A DNA stretch of 64,000 nt from Caldicellulosiruptor owensensis OL (GCF_000166335.1 NC_014657.1:674501-738500); one strand, 5' to 3'; positions 9,530 to 17,890 are shown, counted from the stretch's first letter. Notes: generated by a model not told the origin, from the letters alone. Made by a program: numbers and translations.

Positions 9530-11380
9530 ATGCTAACCCAAAGAGATGACATCAGAAACATCGCTATAATTGCCCATGTTGACCATGGCAAAACAACCTT
9601 AGTTGACGCAATGCTAAAACAAAGTGGAATATTTCGCGAAAATCAGGTGGTTGAAGAAAGAGTTTTAGATTCAAACCAGCTTGAAAGAGAAAAAGGAATT
9701 ACCATAATGGCAAAAAACACTGCCGTTATATACAAAGGCATAAAGATAAATATCATAGACACACCGGGCCATGCAGACTTTGGAAGTGAAGTTGAAAGGT
9801 CGCTTGTCATGGCAGATGGTGTGCTTTTAGTTGTAGATGCCTATGAAGGTCCAATGCCCCAGACAAAGTTTGTTTTAAGAAAAGCCCTTCAGCTTAAGCT
9901 CAAACCAATTGTTGTTATAAATAAAATTGACAGGCCATTTGCAAGGCCTTATGAGGTTTTGGACAAGGTTTTGGACCTGTTTATTGAACTTGGAGCAGAC
10001 GAAGACCAGCTTGATTTTCCATATGTTTTTGCATCAGCAAAAGAGGGGATTGCCAAGTTTGATTTGGATGATGAGAGCAAAAATTTAGAGCCACTTTTTG
10101 AGATGATAGTAAACAATATTCCAGCACCAACAGGTGAAATTGATGCACCTTTCCAGATGATTGTAACTTCAATTGACTATGACAATTATCTTGGAAGAAT
10201 TGCAATTGGCAAAATTGTAAGAGGAAGTGTAAAACTCAATCAGCAGGTTGCAGTTTGCACAAAAGAAGAAGGTGTGCTACAAAAGACAAGGGTTACAAAG
10301 CTTTACCAGTTTGAGGGGCTCAAAAGAGTTGAGTGTCTTGATGCAAAATTTGGTGATATCATTGCAATTGCAGGAATTGAAGGAATAAACATTGGTCAGA
10401 CAGTGGCAGATGCAGAAAATCCAGAGGCGTTGGAGTTTATCAAGATTGATGAGCCAACAATTTCTATGATATTTTCAACAAACGATTCACCTTTTGCAGG
10501 AAAAGAAGGCGAGTATGTAACATCAAGGCACCTACGAGAGCGCCTTTTTAAAGAGCTTGAGAGAAATGTGGGTTTGAAAGTTGAAGAGACTGATTCTCCA
10601 GATTCGTTTAAAGTGTCAGGAAGAGGAGAGCTTCATTTAGCAATATTGATCGAAACTATGCGCAGAGAGGGCTATGAGTTTCAGGTTTCAAAACCACAGG
10701 TTATAACAAAGATAATAGATGGTGAAGTTTATGAGCCATATGAATATTTGATAGTAGATGTACCGGAAGAATTTATGGGCACTGTCATGGAAAAATTGGG
10801 TCCACGAAGAGCACAGCTTCAAAATATGACTATTTTAAATGACGGATTTATGCGTCTTGAATTTATTATTCCTGCCAGAGGTCTTATAGGTTTTAGATCG
10901 GAGTTTTTGACAGATACAAAAGGCAATGGCATTATGAATCATGTGTTTTATGATTACATGCCATATGCTGGTTATATTCCGGAGAGGAACAGAGGTGCTT
11001 TAATAGCTTTTGAAACTGGAGAGGCTGTAACATATGGTCTTTACAATGCCCAGGAAAGAGGAAGACTGTTTATAGGTCCTGGAACTGAAGTATATGAAGG
11101 TATGATTGTTGGTGAAAGCTCACGCCCAGAAGATATTGTTGTCAATGTTTGCAAGAAAAAACACTTGACAAACATGCGATCAGCAACAGCTGATGAAGCT
11201 TTGCGTTTAACTCCACCTGTGCAGCTTTCGCTTGAAGAGTGTATAGAGTTTTTGGCAGAGGATGAGCTTTTGGAAGTGACACCAAAGAATTTAAGGCTTA
11301 GGAAAAAGATTTTAAATCACGAGATGAGAAAGAAGATGGAGTCAAGAGCTAAGAAGGAAGAAAAGGAGCCTGTTTATTGA
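9530..11380 (+). CDS. typA: TypA/BipA ribosome-associated GTPase
   Basis: A translational GTPase that binds the ribosome and helps assembly and stress adaptation. Of 616 residues, the G domain shows G1 AHVDHGKTT (residues 15-23), the G3 motif DTPGHADFG and the G4 motif NKID; domain II follows, then EF-G-like domains III and V, and the TypA-specific C-terminal domain with GLIGFRSEFLTDT and RKKHLTNMRSA-type segments. Length matches the family. The start ATG is forced by an in-frame stop at 9518-9520, yet the only strong ribosome site, AAAGGAGG (9506-9513), lies 16 nt upstream, which is unusually far. A single-gene unit: own promoter upstream, and a terminator that overlaps its last codons. Confidence 0.97.
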   Translation: MLTQRDDIRNIAIIAHVDHGKTTLVDAMLKQSGIFRENQVVEERVLDSNQLEREKGITIMAKNTAVIYKGIKINIIDTPGHADFGSEVERSLVMADGVLLVVDAYEGPMPQTKFVLRKALQLKLKPIVVINKIDRPFARPYEVLDKVLDLFIELGADEDQLDFPYVFASAKEGIAKFDLDDESKNLEPLFEMIVNNIPAPTGEIDAPFQMIVTSIDYDNYLGRIAIGKIVRGSVKLNQQVAVCTKEEGVLQKTRVTKLYQFEGLKRVECLDAKFGDIIAIAGIEGINIGQTVADAENPEALEFIKIDEPTISMIFSTNDSPFAGKEGEYVTSRHLRERLFKELERNVGLKVEETDSPDSFKVSGRGELHLAILIETMRREGYEFQVSKPQVITKIIDGEVYEPYEYLIVDVPEEFMGTVMEKLGPRRAQLQNMTILNDGFMRLEFIIPARGLIGFRSEFLTDTKGNGIMNHVFYDYMPYAGYIPERNRGALIAFETGEAVTYGLYNAQERGRLFIGPGTEVYEGMIVGESSRPEDIVVNVCKKKHLTNMRSATADEALRLTPPVQLSLEECIEFLAEDELLEVTPKNLRLRKKILNHEMRKKMESRAKKEEKEPVY

Positions 11381-11396
11381 CGGCTCTTTTTCTTTT
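11361..11396 (+). terminator. Terminator overlapping the typA 3' end
   Basis: The stem AAAAGGAGCC (11361-11370) pairs with GGCTCTTTTT (11382-11391) with one mismatch, followed by more T. The left arm lies in the last typA codons and the stop codon is in the loop. Confidence 0.7.
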
Positions 11397-11409
11397 TGGG
11401 TTTTCATTG

Positions 11410-11418
11410 TGGTATAAT
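11410..11418 (+). promoter_or_regulatory. Extended -10 promoter of the mltG operon
   Basis: TGGTATAAT is an exact extended -10 element (TGn-TATAAT). The -35 region is poor (TTCTTT-like in the T-run of the typA terminator), which fits an extended -10 promoter. The first start codon of the operon is about 43 bp downstream. Confidence 0.6.
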
Positions 11419-11461
11419 ATGAACATGAAAGCCAAAGAAAAGTTTTGGGGTAAATGCTGCG

Positions 11462-12469
11462 ATGAGATTTTGGCAAAAAAGTTTTAAATTTTATTTGGTT
11501 GTATTACTCTTCTTAGTCTTAATGGTCTCACTTGTTTATGTATCACTCAAACCTCAAAGAGAAAAAGTAATCGAAGCTGTAGTTGAGATTCCACAAAATA
11601 CGTCCACAAAAGATGTTGCTATGATTTTGAAGAAAAATGGGATTATAAAAAACCCGTACTTTTTTATGTTTTACGTCAAACTCAACAACTACAAAATAGC
11701 AGCTGGAAAATACAAGCTTTCGTCTGATATGACATATAGAGAGCTTTGCAGAGCTCTTGAAAAAGGTTTTGTTCCAAAAGTCGCTATTAAGTTTACTATT
11801 CCAGAAGGGTTTACAGCCCAGCAGATTGCCAAAAAACTTCAAAGTCTTGGACTTGTAGATGAAAACAAGTTTTTGGAAACTGTGAATAGTTATGACTTTA
11901 ATTTTAAGTATAAATACAGTTCAAAAGAAGTAAAGTACAAGCTTGAAGGGTTTTTGTTCCCCGATACATATGAAGTATATCCCGGCACTTCTGAAAAGGA
12001 TATTATAAAGATGATGCTAAATAGATTTTTAGAAGTGTATGAAAGCATAAAGGATAAAAAGGCAACAAATTTAGATGATATTCAAACAGTTATACTTGCT
12101 TCAATTGTTGAAAAAGAGGCAAAAAAAGATAGCGAAAGAGGACTTATTGCTGGTGTGTTTTTAAACAGGCTACAAAGGGGCATAAAACTTGAAAGCTGTG
12201 CAACAGTAGAATATGTGTTGCCTGTTCACAAAGAGGTTCTTTCTTTGCAGGATGTGAGAATAGAATCTCCATATAATACATACCTGAAGAAAGGACTGCC
12301 GCCTTCTGCTATATGCAGTCCTGGTAAAAAAAGTCTTCTTGCAGCTTTAAACCCTGCTAAAACTGATTATCTATTTTTTGTTGCTAGAAAAGATGGAAGT
12401 CATATATTTTCAAAGACATTTGAAGACCATTTAAAAGCTCAAAAACAAATAGAAGAAGGGAAAAAATAA
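11462..12469 (+). CDS. mltG: Endolytic murein transglycosylase MltG (YceG-like)
   Basis: MltG cuts nascent peptidoglycan glycan strands at the outer face of the membrane and sets chain length. One membrane anchor spans about residues 10-30; a LysM-like subdomain follows (IPQNTSTKDVAMILKKNGII and the IPEGFTAQQIAKKL unit), then the YceG core with the catalytic Glu in ASIVEKEA and the downstream NRL, ESCATV.Y and PYNTY..KGLPP motifs. Length (335) is normal. The ATG follows GGGG at 11447-11450. It heads an operon with trmR 3 nt downstream, the U32 gene and sigK; B. subtilis has the same yrrL-yrrM-yrrN/O order. Confidence 0.95.
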   Translation: MRFWQKSFKFYLVVLLFLVLMVSLVYVSLKPQREKVIEAVVEIPQNTSTKDVAMILKKNGIIKNPYFFMFYVKLNNYKIAAGKYKLSSDMTYRELCRALEKGFVPKVAIKFTIPEGFTAQQIAKKLQSLGLVDENKFLETVNSYDFNFKYKYSSKEVKYKLEGFLFPDTYEVYPGTSEKDIIKMMLNRFLEVYESIKDKKATNLDDIQTVILASIVEKEAKKDSERGLIAGVFLNRLQRGIKLESCATVEYVLPVHKEVLSLQDVRIESPYNTYLKKGLPPSAICSPGKKSLLAALNPAKTDYLFFVARKDGSHIFSKTFEDHLKAQKQIEEGKK

Positions 12470-12472
12470 AAG

Positions 12473-13111
12473 ATGGATATATCGCAAGAGATTTTAAATC
12501 AGTTTATAAAAAGCAAGCTTACAAATATGGATCCAAGACTTTCTAAGATTGAAAAGGAGGCTCAAAAGAGAAATATACCAATAGTTTCAAAAGAAGTATC
12601 GCGGCTTTTGACAATACTTTCAATGCTGAAAAAACCAAAGAGAATATTGGAGATTGGCACTGCAGTAGGATTTTCAGCGCTGTCCATGCACATAGGCTTT
12701 CCTGAAGCAAAGATTATTACAATAGAAATGGACTTTGACATGGTCATGGAAGCTAAGAAAAATATAAAAGAGTTTGGTGCACAGGACAAGATAGTTGTGG
12801 TTGGTGGGGAAGCAGAAGAAGTTTTAGAGGCAATTGAAGGAGAATTTGACATGATATTTTTCGATGCCGCAAAAGCTCAGTACATTGATTATTTCAACCT
12901 TACCAAGGAGAAGATGGCCAAAAACTGCCTCCTTATATGTGACAACGTACTTTTTAAAGGAATGGTTGTGGGAAGAAGATATCTTAAAAGAAGAATGATA
13001 ACAATTGCAAAAAGAATGAACAAATTCATAAAAATGATAGAAGATGACCCTGACTTTGTAATGACACTTCTTCCAATTAGCGATGGAGTTTTGATAGCGG
13101 TAAAAAAGTAG
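12473..13111 (+). CDS. trmR: tRNA 5-hydroxyuridine methyltransferase TrmR (YrrM-type O-methyltransferase)
   Basis: A class I SAM-dependent O-methyltransferase of the catechol-OMT-like family. Motif I is ILEIGTAVGFSALSM (about residues 59-73); the acidic E in TIEMDF binds the ribose; FFDAAKAQYIDYF is the usual motif III/IV region with metal-binding Asp. In B. subtilis the orthologue YrrM (TrmR) methylates 5-hydroxyuridine at tRNA wobble position 34 to 5-methoxyuridine. The neighbour at 13141 is a U32 protein, the family that makes the 5-hydroxyuridine, so the pair forms a two-step pathway. The function is by family and neighbourhood. It starts 3 nt after mltG. Confidence 0.85.
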   Translation: MDISQEILNQFIKSKLTNMDPRLSKIEKEAQKRNIPIVSKEVSRLLTILSMLKKPKRILEIGTAVGFSALSMHIGFPEAKIITIEMDFDMVMEAKKNIKEFGAQDKIVVVGGEAEEVLEAIEGEFDMIFFDAAKAQYIDYFNLTKEKMAKNCLLICDNVLFKGMVVGRRYLKRRMITIAKRMNKFIKMIEDDPDFVMTLLPISDGVLIAVKK

Positions 13112-13140
13112 AAGAAAAGTTTGTGGAGGTTTTTGAGAAG

Positions 13141-14370
13141 ATGATGAATATAAAAAAGCCTGAGCTTGTTGCACCTGCGGGCGATTTGGAAAAGCTCAAA
13201 ACTGCAATTTTGTACGGCGCAGACAGTGTGTATATTGGTGGTAAAGAATTTGGGCTCAGAAAATATGCTGGCAATTTTGATTTTGATGAGATGAAAGAAG
13301 GTATTGATTTTGCACACAAATATGGGAAAAAGGTGTATCTTACAGCTAACATATTCGCAAGGAATGAAGATATTAGGAAAATAGATGAATTTTTTGACAT
13401 TATAAAAGACTTTGAATTTGACGGGATAATTGTGTCCGACCCGGGGATATTCATGAAAGCCAAAAAGCTTGGGATACCAATTCATATAAGCACTCAGGCA
13501 AATACAACAAACTATGAGTCTGCTCGTTTTTGGCATCAGCTTGGTGCAAAAAGAATTGTGCTTGCAAGAGAGCTGTCTTTAGATGAAATCAAAGAAATAA
13601 GAGAGAATATCCCCGAGAGCCTTGAGCTTGAGGCTTTTGTTCATGGAGCGGTCTGCATTTCATATTCAGGCAGATGTTTTCTGAGCGCATATATGACATA
13701 CAGAGATGCAAACAGGGGCGAGTGTGCTCATCCGTGCAGATATAAATATTATGTCATGGAAGAAAAAAGACCAGGCCAGTATTTTGAGGTTTTTGAAGAT
13801 GTTGATGGCACATATATTTTTAATTCAAAAGACCTTTGTATGGTAGAACATATTGACAAACTTGTTTTTGCAGGTATCGATGCTTTTAAAATTGAAGGCA
13901 GGATGAAAAGCAGCTTTTATGTTGCAACAGTTGTAAGTGTTTACAGAAAAGCAATTGATAAGTTTATAAAAGACCCTGAACATTTTGAACCAGAACAAGA
14001 GTGGCTTGAAGAAATTGCAAAGTGTTCTCATAGAAGTTACACCACCAACTTTTATTTTGGGAAGCCAGGAGCAAATGATTACAGATTTGACTCAAGCAAA
14101 TATGTCAGAGAATATGAATTTGTTGGGATTGTCAAGGAGGTTTTGAATGACGGTTGGGCTGTGGTTGAACAAAGGAACAGGTTTTTCAAGGGAGATACTG
14201 TTGAGGTTATGCTTCCAAACGGGACATATTTTGTACAAAGGCTGGATAGAATATATGACCTTGAAGGAAATCCCTTAGATGTTGTTCCTCATGCCCAGCA
14301 GCTTACAAAAATAAAATTTGACAGGCCTGTTGTAGAGTTTGCAATGCTAAGAAAGAAGGTACAAAGTTAA
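13141..14370 (+). CDS. U32 family protein, likely tRNA 5-hydroxyuridine synthase TrhP-like (YrrO type)
   Basis: Annotated as a peptidase U32 or collagenase-like protease in many genomes, but the family acts in RNA hydroxylation (TrhP, RlhA). The protein starts KKPELVAPAGDLEKLKTAI, has a TIM-barrel-like N-terminal half (GADSVYIGG), and the U32 signature EAFVHGAVCISYSGRC followed by NRGECAHPC, whose four cysteines probably hold an Fe-S cluster. The C-terminal domain (residues about 320-409) matches the extra domain of YrrO-type members. GTG at 13123 would add six residues; ATG 13141 is preferred because GGAGG lies at 13125-13129 and homologues start near KKPEL. It follows trmR and precedes sigK; B. 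subtilis yrrN-yrrO sit in the same place. Confidence 0.88.
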   Translation: MMNIKKPELVAPAGDLEKLKTAILYGADSVYIGGKEFGLRKYAGNFDFDEMKEGIDFAHKYGKKVYLTANIFARNEDIRKIDEFFDIIKDFEFDGIIVSDPGIFMKAKKLGIPIHISTQANTTNYESARFWHQLGAKRIVLARELSLDEIKEIRENIPESLELEAFVHGAVCISYSGRCFLSAYMTYRDANRGECAHPCRYKYYVMEEKRPGQYFEVFEDVDGTYIFNSKDLCMVEHIDKLVFAGIDAFKIEGRMKSSFYVATVVSVYRKAIDKFIKDPEHFEPEQEWLEEIAKCSHRSYTTNFYFGKPGANDYRFDSSKYVREYEFVGIVKEVLNDGWAVVEQRNRFFKGDTVEVMLPNGTYFVQRLDRIYDLEGNPLDVVPHAQQLTKIKFDRPVVEFAMLRKKVQS

Positions 14371-14376
14371 AAATTA

Positions 14377-15114
14377 ATGGTGGACATGCAACAAAATGGG
14401 GGAATAAGCATAAACTATATGCTGACCTTAAAAAGTGTGGCGGGGTTCTTGACAATGTTTTACATCGAAAATCAAAGTTCATTCCCCCAACCGATGTCTT
14501 CTGAAGAAGAAGAAATGTATCTGAACAAGATGTGGGAAGGCTGCAAAGAGGCGCGAAATATTCTCATTGAAAAAAATCTGCGTCTTGTTGCGCATATAGC
14601 AAAAAAATACACATTTTCATTCCCAAATTTAACAGATGATATCATTTCTGTTGGGACAATTGGCCTTATAAAAGCAATTGAGACTTATTCTACAGCTAAG
14701 TGTACAAAGCTTTCCACATATGCAGCAAAATGTATAGAGAACGAGATACTGATGTATCTTAGGCAGAACAAAAAATTTTTGTCCCAGCTTTCACTTGAAA
14801 ATCCGATTGGCAGCGACAAGGACGGAAATGAGATAACGCTCATGGACGTTTTGCAAAACAACCAGGACGATATAGACGAGCAGGTTGATTTAAAAATCCA
14901 GATAAAAAATCTTTTGAAAAAGCTTGACAAAATTTTAAAAGGTCGCGAAAAGAAGATTATTGAGCTCAGATACGGGCTTAAAAATGGCATAGAAAGGACA
15001 CAGATGGAGGTTGCAAACCTGCTTGGCATCTCCCGCTCATACGTCTCACGAATAGAGAAAAAGGCGCTTCAAAAACTCTATGGGGAACTTCAGAATCTGA
15101 ATAATGGCATATAA
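14377..15114 (+). CDS. sigK: Sporulation sigma factor sigma-K with pro-sequence
   Basis: The late mother-cell sigma factor of sporulation. Region 2 is NLRLVAHIAKKY...[19 protein letters not shown] and [12 protein letters not shown]; region 4 is GREKKIIELRYGL... RTQMEVANLLGISRSYVSRIEKKAL. The mature part beginning YIENQSSFPQPMSSEEE aligns with YVKNNAFPQPLSS of B. subtilis sigma-K, where SpoIVFB cuts just before the Tyr. The 28 residues upstream (14 if the ATG at 14419 is used) contain a hydrophobic LTLKSVAGFLTMF, so a pro-sequence seems present. The gene is uninterrupted (no skin element). Start choice among ATG 14377, 14386 and 14419 is open. It lies 6 nt after the U32 gene, and its stop is 2 nt from a convergent tRNA gene. 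Confidence 0.93.
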   Translation: MVDMQQNGGISINYMLTLKSVAGFLTMFYIENQSSFPQPMSSEEEEMYLNKMWEGCKEARNILIEKNLRLVAHIAKKYTFSFPNLTDDIISVGTIGLIKAIETYSTAKCTKLSTYAAKCIENEILMYLRQNKKFLSQLSLENPIGSDKDGNEITLMDVLQNNQDDIDEQVDLKIQIKNLLKKLDKILKGREKKIIELRYGLKNGIERTQMEVANLLGISRSYVSRIEKKALQKLYGELQNLNNGI

Positions 15115-15116
15115 AA

Positions 15117-15193
15117 TGGTCGGGATGACAGGACTTGAACCTGCGACCTCTTGGTCCCGAACCAAGCGCGCTACCAAACTGCGCCACATCCCG
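15117..15193 (-). tRNA. tRNA-Pro (anticodon CGG)
   Basis: On the minus strand the acceptor stem CGGGATG/CATCCCG, anticodon stem CTTGG/CCAAG with loop TTCGGGA (anticodon CGG, reads CCG), T arm with GGTTCAAGTCC, and an encoded CCA end are all present. It faces sigK tail to tail with only 2 nt between. Confidence 0.95.
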
Positions 15194-15202
15194 ACCTTTT
15201 GC

Positions 15203-15255
15203 ATTATATGTTTTTTAAAATGAAGTTTACAAACCTCTATTTATCATTATATAAT
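15203..15255. promoter_or_regulatory. Divergent promoters sharing one -35 element
   Basis: For tRNA-Pro (minus strand) the -10 is TATAAT (complement of 15203-15208) and the -35 is TTGTAA (complement of 15227-15232), 18 bp apart. For the DUF402 gene (plus strand) the -35 is TTACAA at the same 15227-15232 and the -10 is TATAAT at 15250-15255, 17 bp apart. The two promoters therefore overlap fully at the -35. Confidence 0.5.
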
Positions 15256-15292
15256 AATTTTCAAAAAAATCAATCGAAAAAGGGGAATAAAA

Positions 15293-15757
15293 TTGAGGCT
15301 TATAAGAAAAAGATTTTACCCAGAAGAAGAGATAGATATCTCATCTGACCAAATAGTCTACCTCGACGAACAAGTATTGGTCACCAAGTGGCTGCCAATC
15401 AAAAAAAGAGAGGATATCAAATGGGGTGCTTCTTGCATATACTTTGACAAAGGAATAAAAATCAGCAAGGTCTATGGACATGATGATAGACTAATTTATA
15501 CCTATTGTGATATCATTAATACACGGAAAGATAAAGAGAAGATTGTTACAGAAGATCTGCTTGTTGATGTTGTGGTATATCCTGACGGCAGCTACAGAAT
15601 AATGGACATAGATGAGCTTGTAATGCTAAGAAAAGAAAACAAGATCTCAGAGGAAATTGTTTTGGATGCGCTGCAAAAGCTCAATTTTCTTTTAAACGAC
15701 ATTTACAATGGCTTTGAACTGGACAAGGTAGAAAAGTATATTGAGAAAAAGGAGTGA
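15293..15757 (+). CDS. DUF402 domain protein
   Basis: A 154-residue protein of the DUF402 (FomD/Ntdp-like) beta-barrel family, some members of which are nucleoside di-/triphosphatases. The core DLLVDVVVYPDGSYRIMDIDELVML, with its Asp/Glu cluster, is the typical metal-binding part; a helical tail follows. The start is TTG, placed 7 nt after AAAAGGGG. The next gene starts 9 nt downstream, so the two are co-transcribed. Substrate not known. Confidence 0.75.
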   Translation: MRLIRKRFYPEEEIDISSDQIVYLDEQVLVTKWLPIKKREDIKWGASCIYFDKGIKISKVYGHDDRLIYTYCDIINTRKDKEKIVTEDLLVDVVVYPDGSYRIMDIDELVMLRKENKISEEIVLDALQKLNFLLNDIYNGFELDKVEKYIEKKE

Positions 15758-15766
15758 AAACACAGA

Positions 15767-16564
15767 ATGATAATTATTGGTGAGAAAATAAATTCAACAG
15801 TAAAAAACGTTGCAGAGGCTATAAAAAATGAAGATTACAATTTCATAGTATCCCTTGCAGAAAAACAGGCAAAAGCAGGTGCTCATTATATAGATGTAAA
15901 CGCTGGTGCGTTTGTTGACCTTGAGGCGGAAATACTAAAAAAGATGGTTCAAAGCATTCAAAGCAAAGTTGACACCCCACTTTCAATTGACAGTCCACGA
16001 CCAGAGGTAATTTCTGAGGTTATGAAAGTCTACAAAGGACAAAGAGCAATTTTCAATTCTGTCATATATGAGCAAGGAATCTTAAACAGAGCTCTGCCCG
16101 TGATAAAAGAGTACAACATGAAAGTTGTTGCACTTTTGATGGAAGATAGTGGCATTCCAGAAGACCCAAAAGGGAGGCTTGAGATAGCAAAACGACTTGT
16201 TGACAGATTTGACAAGGAAGGAATCTTGCTTGAGGACATTTTTTTGGACCCGATGGTTCAGCCAGTTTCTGTGGATAAAAGATATGTTGATATTGCACTT
16301 GAGACAATCAGGCTTTTGAGAAATGAGTTTGAAAATGTAAATATTATATGCGGACTTTCAAATATATCCTTTGGCTTGCCAAAAAGAAGGTGGATAAACA
16401 GAGCATTTTTGCCTATTGCAATCTACTTTGGACTCAACAGCTGTATTGCTGACCCTCTTGACGAGGTTTTAATGAAGCTTATATATGCTTCTGAGACTTT
16501 GTCTGGGCAGGATGAATTTTGTATGGAATATATTACAAAAGCACGAGAAGGCTTTTTAGATTAA
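15767..16564 (+). CDS. Pterin-binding methyltransferase (methyltetrahydrofolate:corrinoid methyltransferase/DHPS-like)
   Basis: The 265-residue protein is a TIM barrel of the pterin-binding family. It begins MIIIGEKINSTVKNVAEAI and has GAHYIDVNAGAF, PLSIDSPRPEV, IFNSVIYEQG and ILLEDIFLDPMVQPVS, typical of methyltransferases such as AcsE and the folate domain of MetH, rather than folate-making FolP, which has a different N-terminus. It would move a methyl group from methyl-tetrahydrofolate to a cobalamin protein. No corrinoid protein, acs gene or homocysteine domain lies nearby, so its partner is unknown; a split methionine synthase is one option. It follows DUF402 by 9 nt. Confidence 0.75.
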   Translation: MIIIGEKINSTVKNVAEAIKNEDYNFIVSLAEKQAKAGAHYIDVNAGAFVDLEAEILKKMVQSIQSKVDTPLSIDSPRPEVISEVMKVYKGQRAIFNSVIYEQGILNRALPVIKEYNMKVVALLMEDSGIPEDPKGRLEIAKRLVDRFDKEGILLEDIFLDPMVQPVSVDKRYVDIALETIRLLRNEFENVNIICGLSNISFGLPKRRWINRAFLPIAIYFGLNSCIADPLDEVLMKLIYASETLSGQDEFCMEYITKAREGFLD

Positions 16565-16588
16565 AAAAGCATGTAAAAAGGTGAAAAG

Positions 16589-17890
16589 ATGCTAAGGGTT
16601 TCGAGAGTGCTTGAGGGCAGCTTAGCTCATAAATGCGGTATCGTAAAAGGAGATATAATTTTGAGCATAAATGGTAATAAAATTAATGATCTTCTTGACT
16701 ATATGTATTACTCCAAGGATGAAAGTCTTGTAATAGAATATATAAGAGACGGCAATATCCAAAAAATAGGGCTTATAAACAGAAAGCTAAAGCCTCTGGG
16801 GATAGAATTTGAATATGAAAATGTAAAAAGGTGCACAAACAAATGTATATTTTGTTTTATTGACCAGCTTCCCAAAGGAATGAGAGATACTCTCTATATC
16901 AAAGACGATGACACTGTTCTCTCGGTTTTAAGTGGTAACTATATCACTCTTACCAACCTGACTACAGAAGATTTTGAGAGAATAGTTAAGTTTCACTTGA
17001 GCCCTTTGAAAATCTCTGTGCACACAACAGACCCGCAGCTTCGAAAATTTATTCTTAAGAATCCCAAAGCTTCTTTGATTTTAAAGCAACTTGAATATTT
17101 GTCAAGTTACAACATTGAATTTGATGTTCAAATAGTTTTGATGAAAAATATCAACGATAAAGATAATCTTGACAGGACCATATCAAGCCTTGCAAACTTC
17201 TATCCAAACCTTCGGTCGATTGCAGTTGTGCCTGTTGGACTTACCAAATATAGGGAGGGGCTTTTTGAGCTTGAGCCTTTTTCAAAAGAGGATGCGAAAG
17301 AGGTTCTTTTACAAATCTCAAAATGGCAAAAAGAGTTTGAAAGAAGATTTGGAACCAAACTTGTATTTGCTTCAGATGAGTTTTATGTAAAGGCAGAAGA
17401 GAAAATACCTGATTATAGATTTTATGAAGAGTTCAGACAAATTGAAAATGGAGTGGGTCTTCTAGCACTTTTTAAAAAACAGTTTTTAAATAGCTTAAAA
17501 AAACTAAAACCAAATGTTAAATTAAAAAAAAGTATAACTCTTGTAACGTCTGTGGCAGCATATAAGTTTATGAGAAAGCTAATTGAGATTTTTAATCAAA
17601 AATATCCAAATGTAAAGGTAGATATTTTTGCTGTTGTCAATAATTTTTTTGGTGAGAATATTACTGTTGCGGGACTTTTAACAGGGCAGGATATTATAAG
17701 CCAGCTAAGAAATAGAGAACTTGGAGATTACGTTTTAATTCCTGCATGTGCTCTCAATCATGAAAATAAATTTTTAGATGATGTTCATATAGATGATGTT
17801 GCCAAAGAGATAAAAAAGCCTGTATATCCTGTGCAAAATCATGGCAGAAAACTTTTGTATTATCTTTTGAAAGGTGGTGAGAAGAATTGA
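16589..17890 (+). CDS. DUF512 radical-SAM-like Fe-S protein with PDZ domain
   Basis: A PDZ-like N-terminus (residues 1-65: VLEGSLAHKCGIVKGDIILSING) is followed by a cysteine motif C82-x3-C86-x2-C89 (CTNKCIFCF), as in radical SAM proteins, and then the DUF512 C-terminal domain (VVNNFFGENITVAGLLTGQDI, ending IPACAL...FLDD). The family is common in clostridia and cyanobacteria and almost always precedes der, as here. Biochemical function is not established. Its stop overlaps the TTG start of der by 4 nt, suggesting translational coupling. Confidence 0.85.
   Translation: MLRVSRVLEGSLAHKCGIVKGDIILSINGNKINDLLDYMYYSKDESLVIEYIRDGNIQKIGLINRKLKPLGIEFEYENVKRCTNKCIFCFIDQLPKGMRDTLYIKDDDTVLSVLSGNYITLTNLTTEDFERIVKFHLSPLKISVHTTDPQLRKFILKNPKASLILKQLEYLSSYNIEFDVQIVLMKNINDKDNLDRTISSLANFYPNLRSIAVVPVGLTKYREGLFELEPFSKEDAKEVLLQISKWQKEFERRFGTKLVFASDEFYVKAEEKIPDYRFYEEFRQIENGVGLLALFKKQFLNSLKKLKPNVKLKKSITLVTSVAAYKFMRKLIEIFNQKYPNVKVDIFAVVNNFFGENITVAGLLTGQDIISQLRNRELGDYVLIPACALNHENKFLDDVHIDDVAKEIKKPVYPVQNHGRKLLYYLLKGGEKN

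Noticed and set aside
12889..13536. Long minus-strand frames (up to 215 codons) opposite trmR and the U32 gene
   Set aside because: They lie fully antisense to two well-conserved genes, have no ribosome site and no recognisable motif.
13123..14370. U32 gene as a collagenase or protease
   Set aside because: The name is historical. The cysteine cluster and the trmR neighbour favour a tRNA hydroxylation role.
14978..15187. A minus-strand frame through tRNA-Pro and the sigK end
   Set aside because: It begins with translated tRNA sequence and is antisense to sigK region 4.
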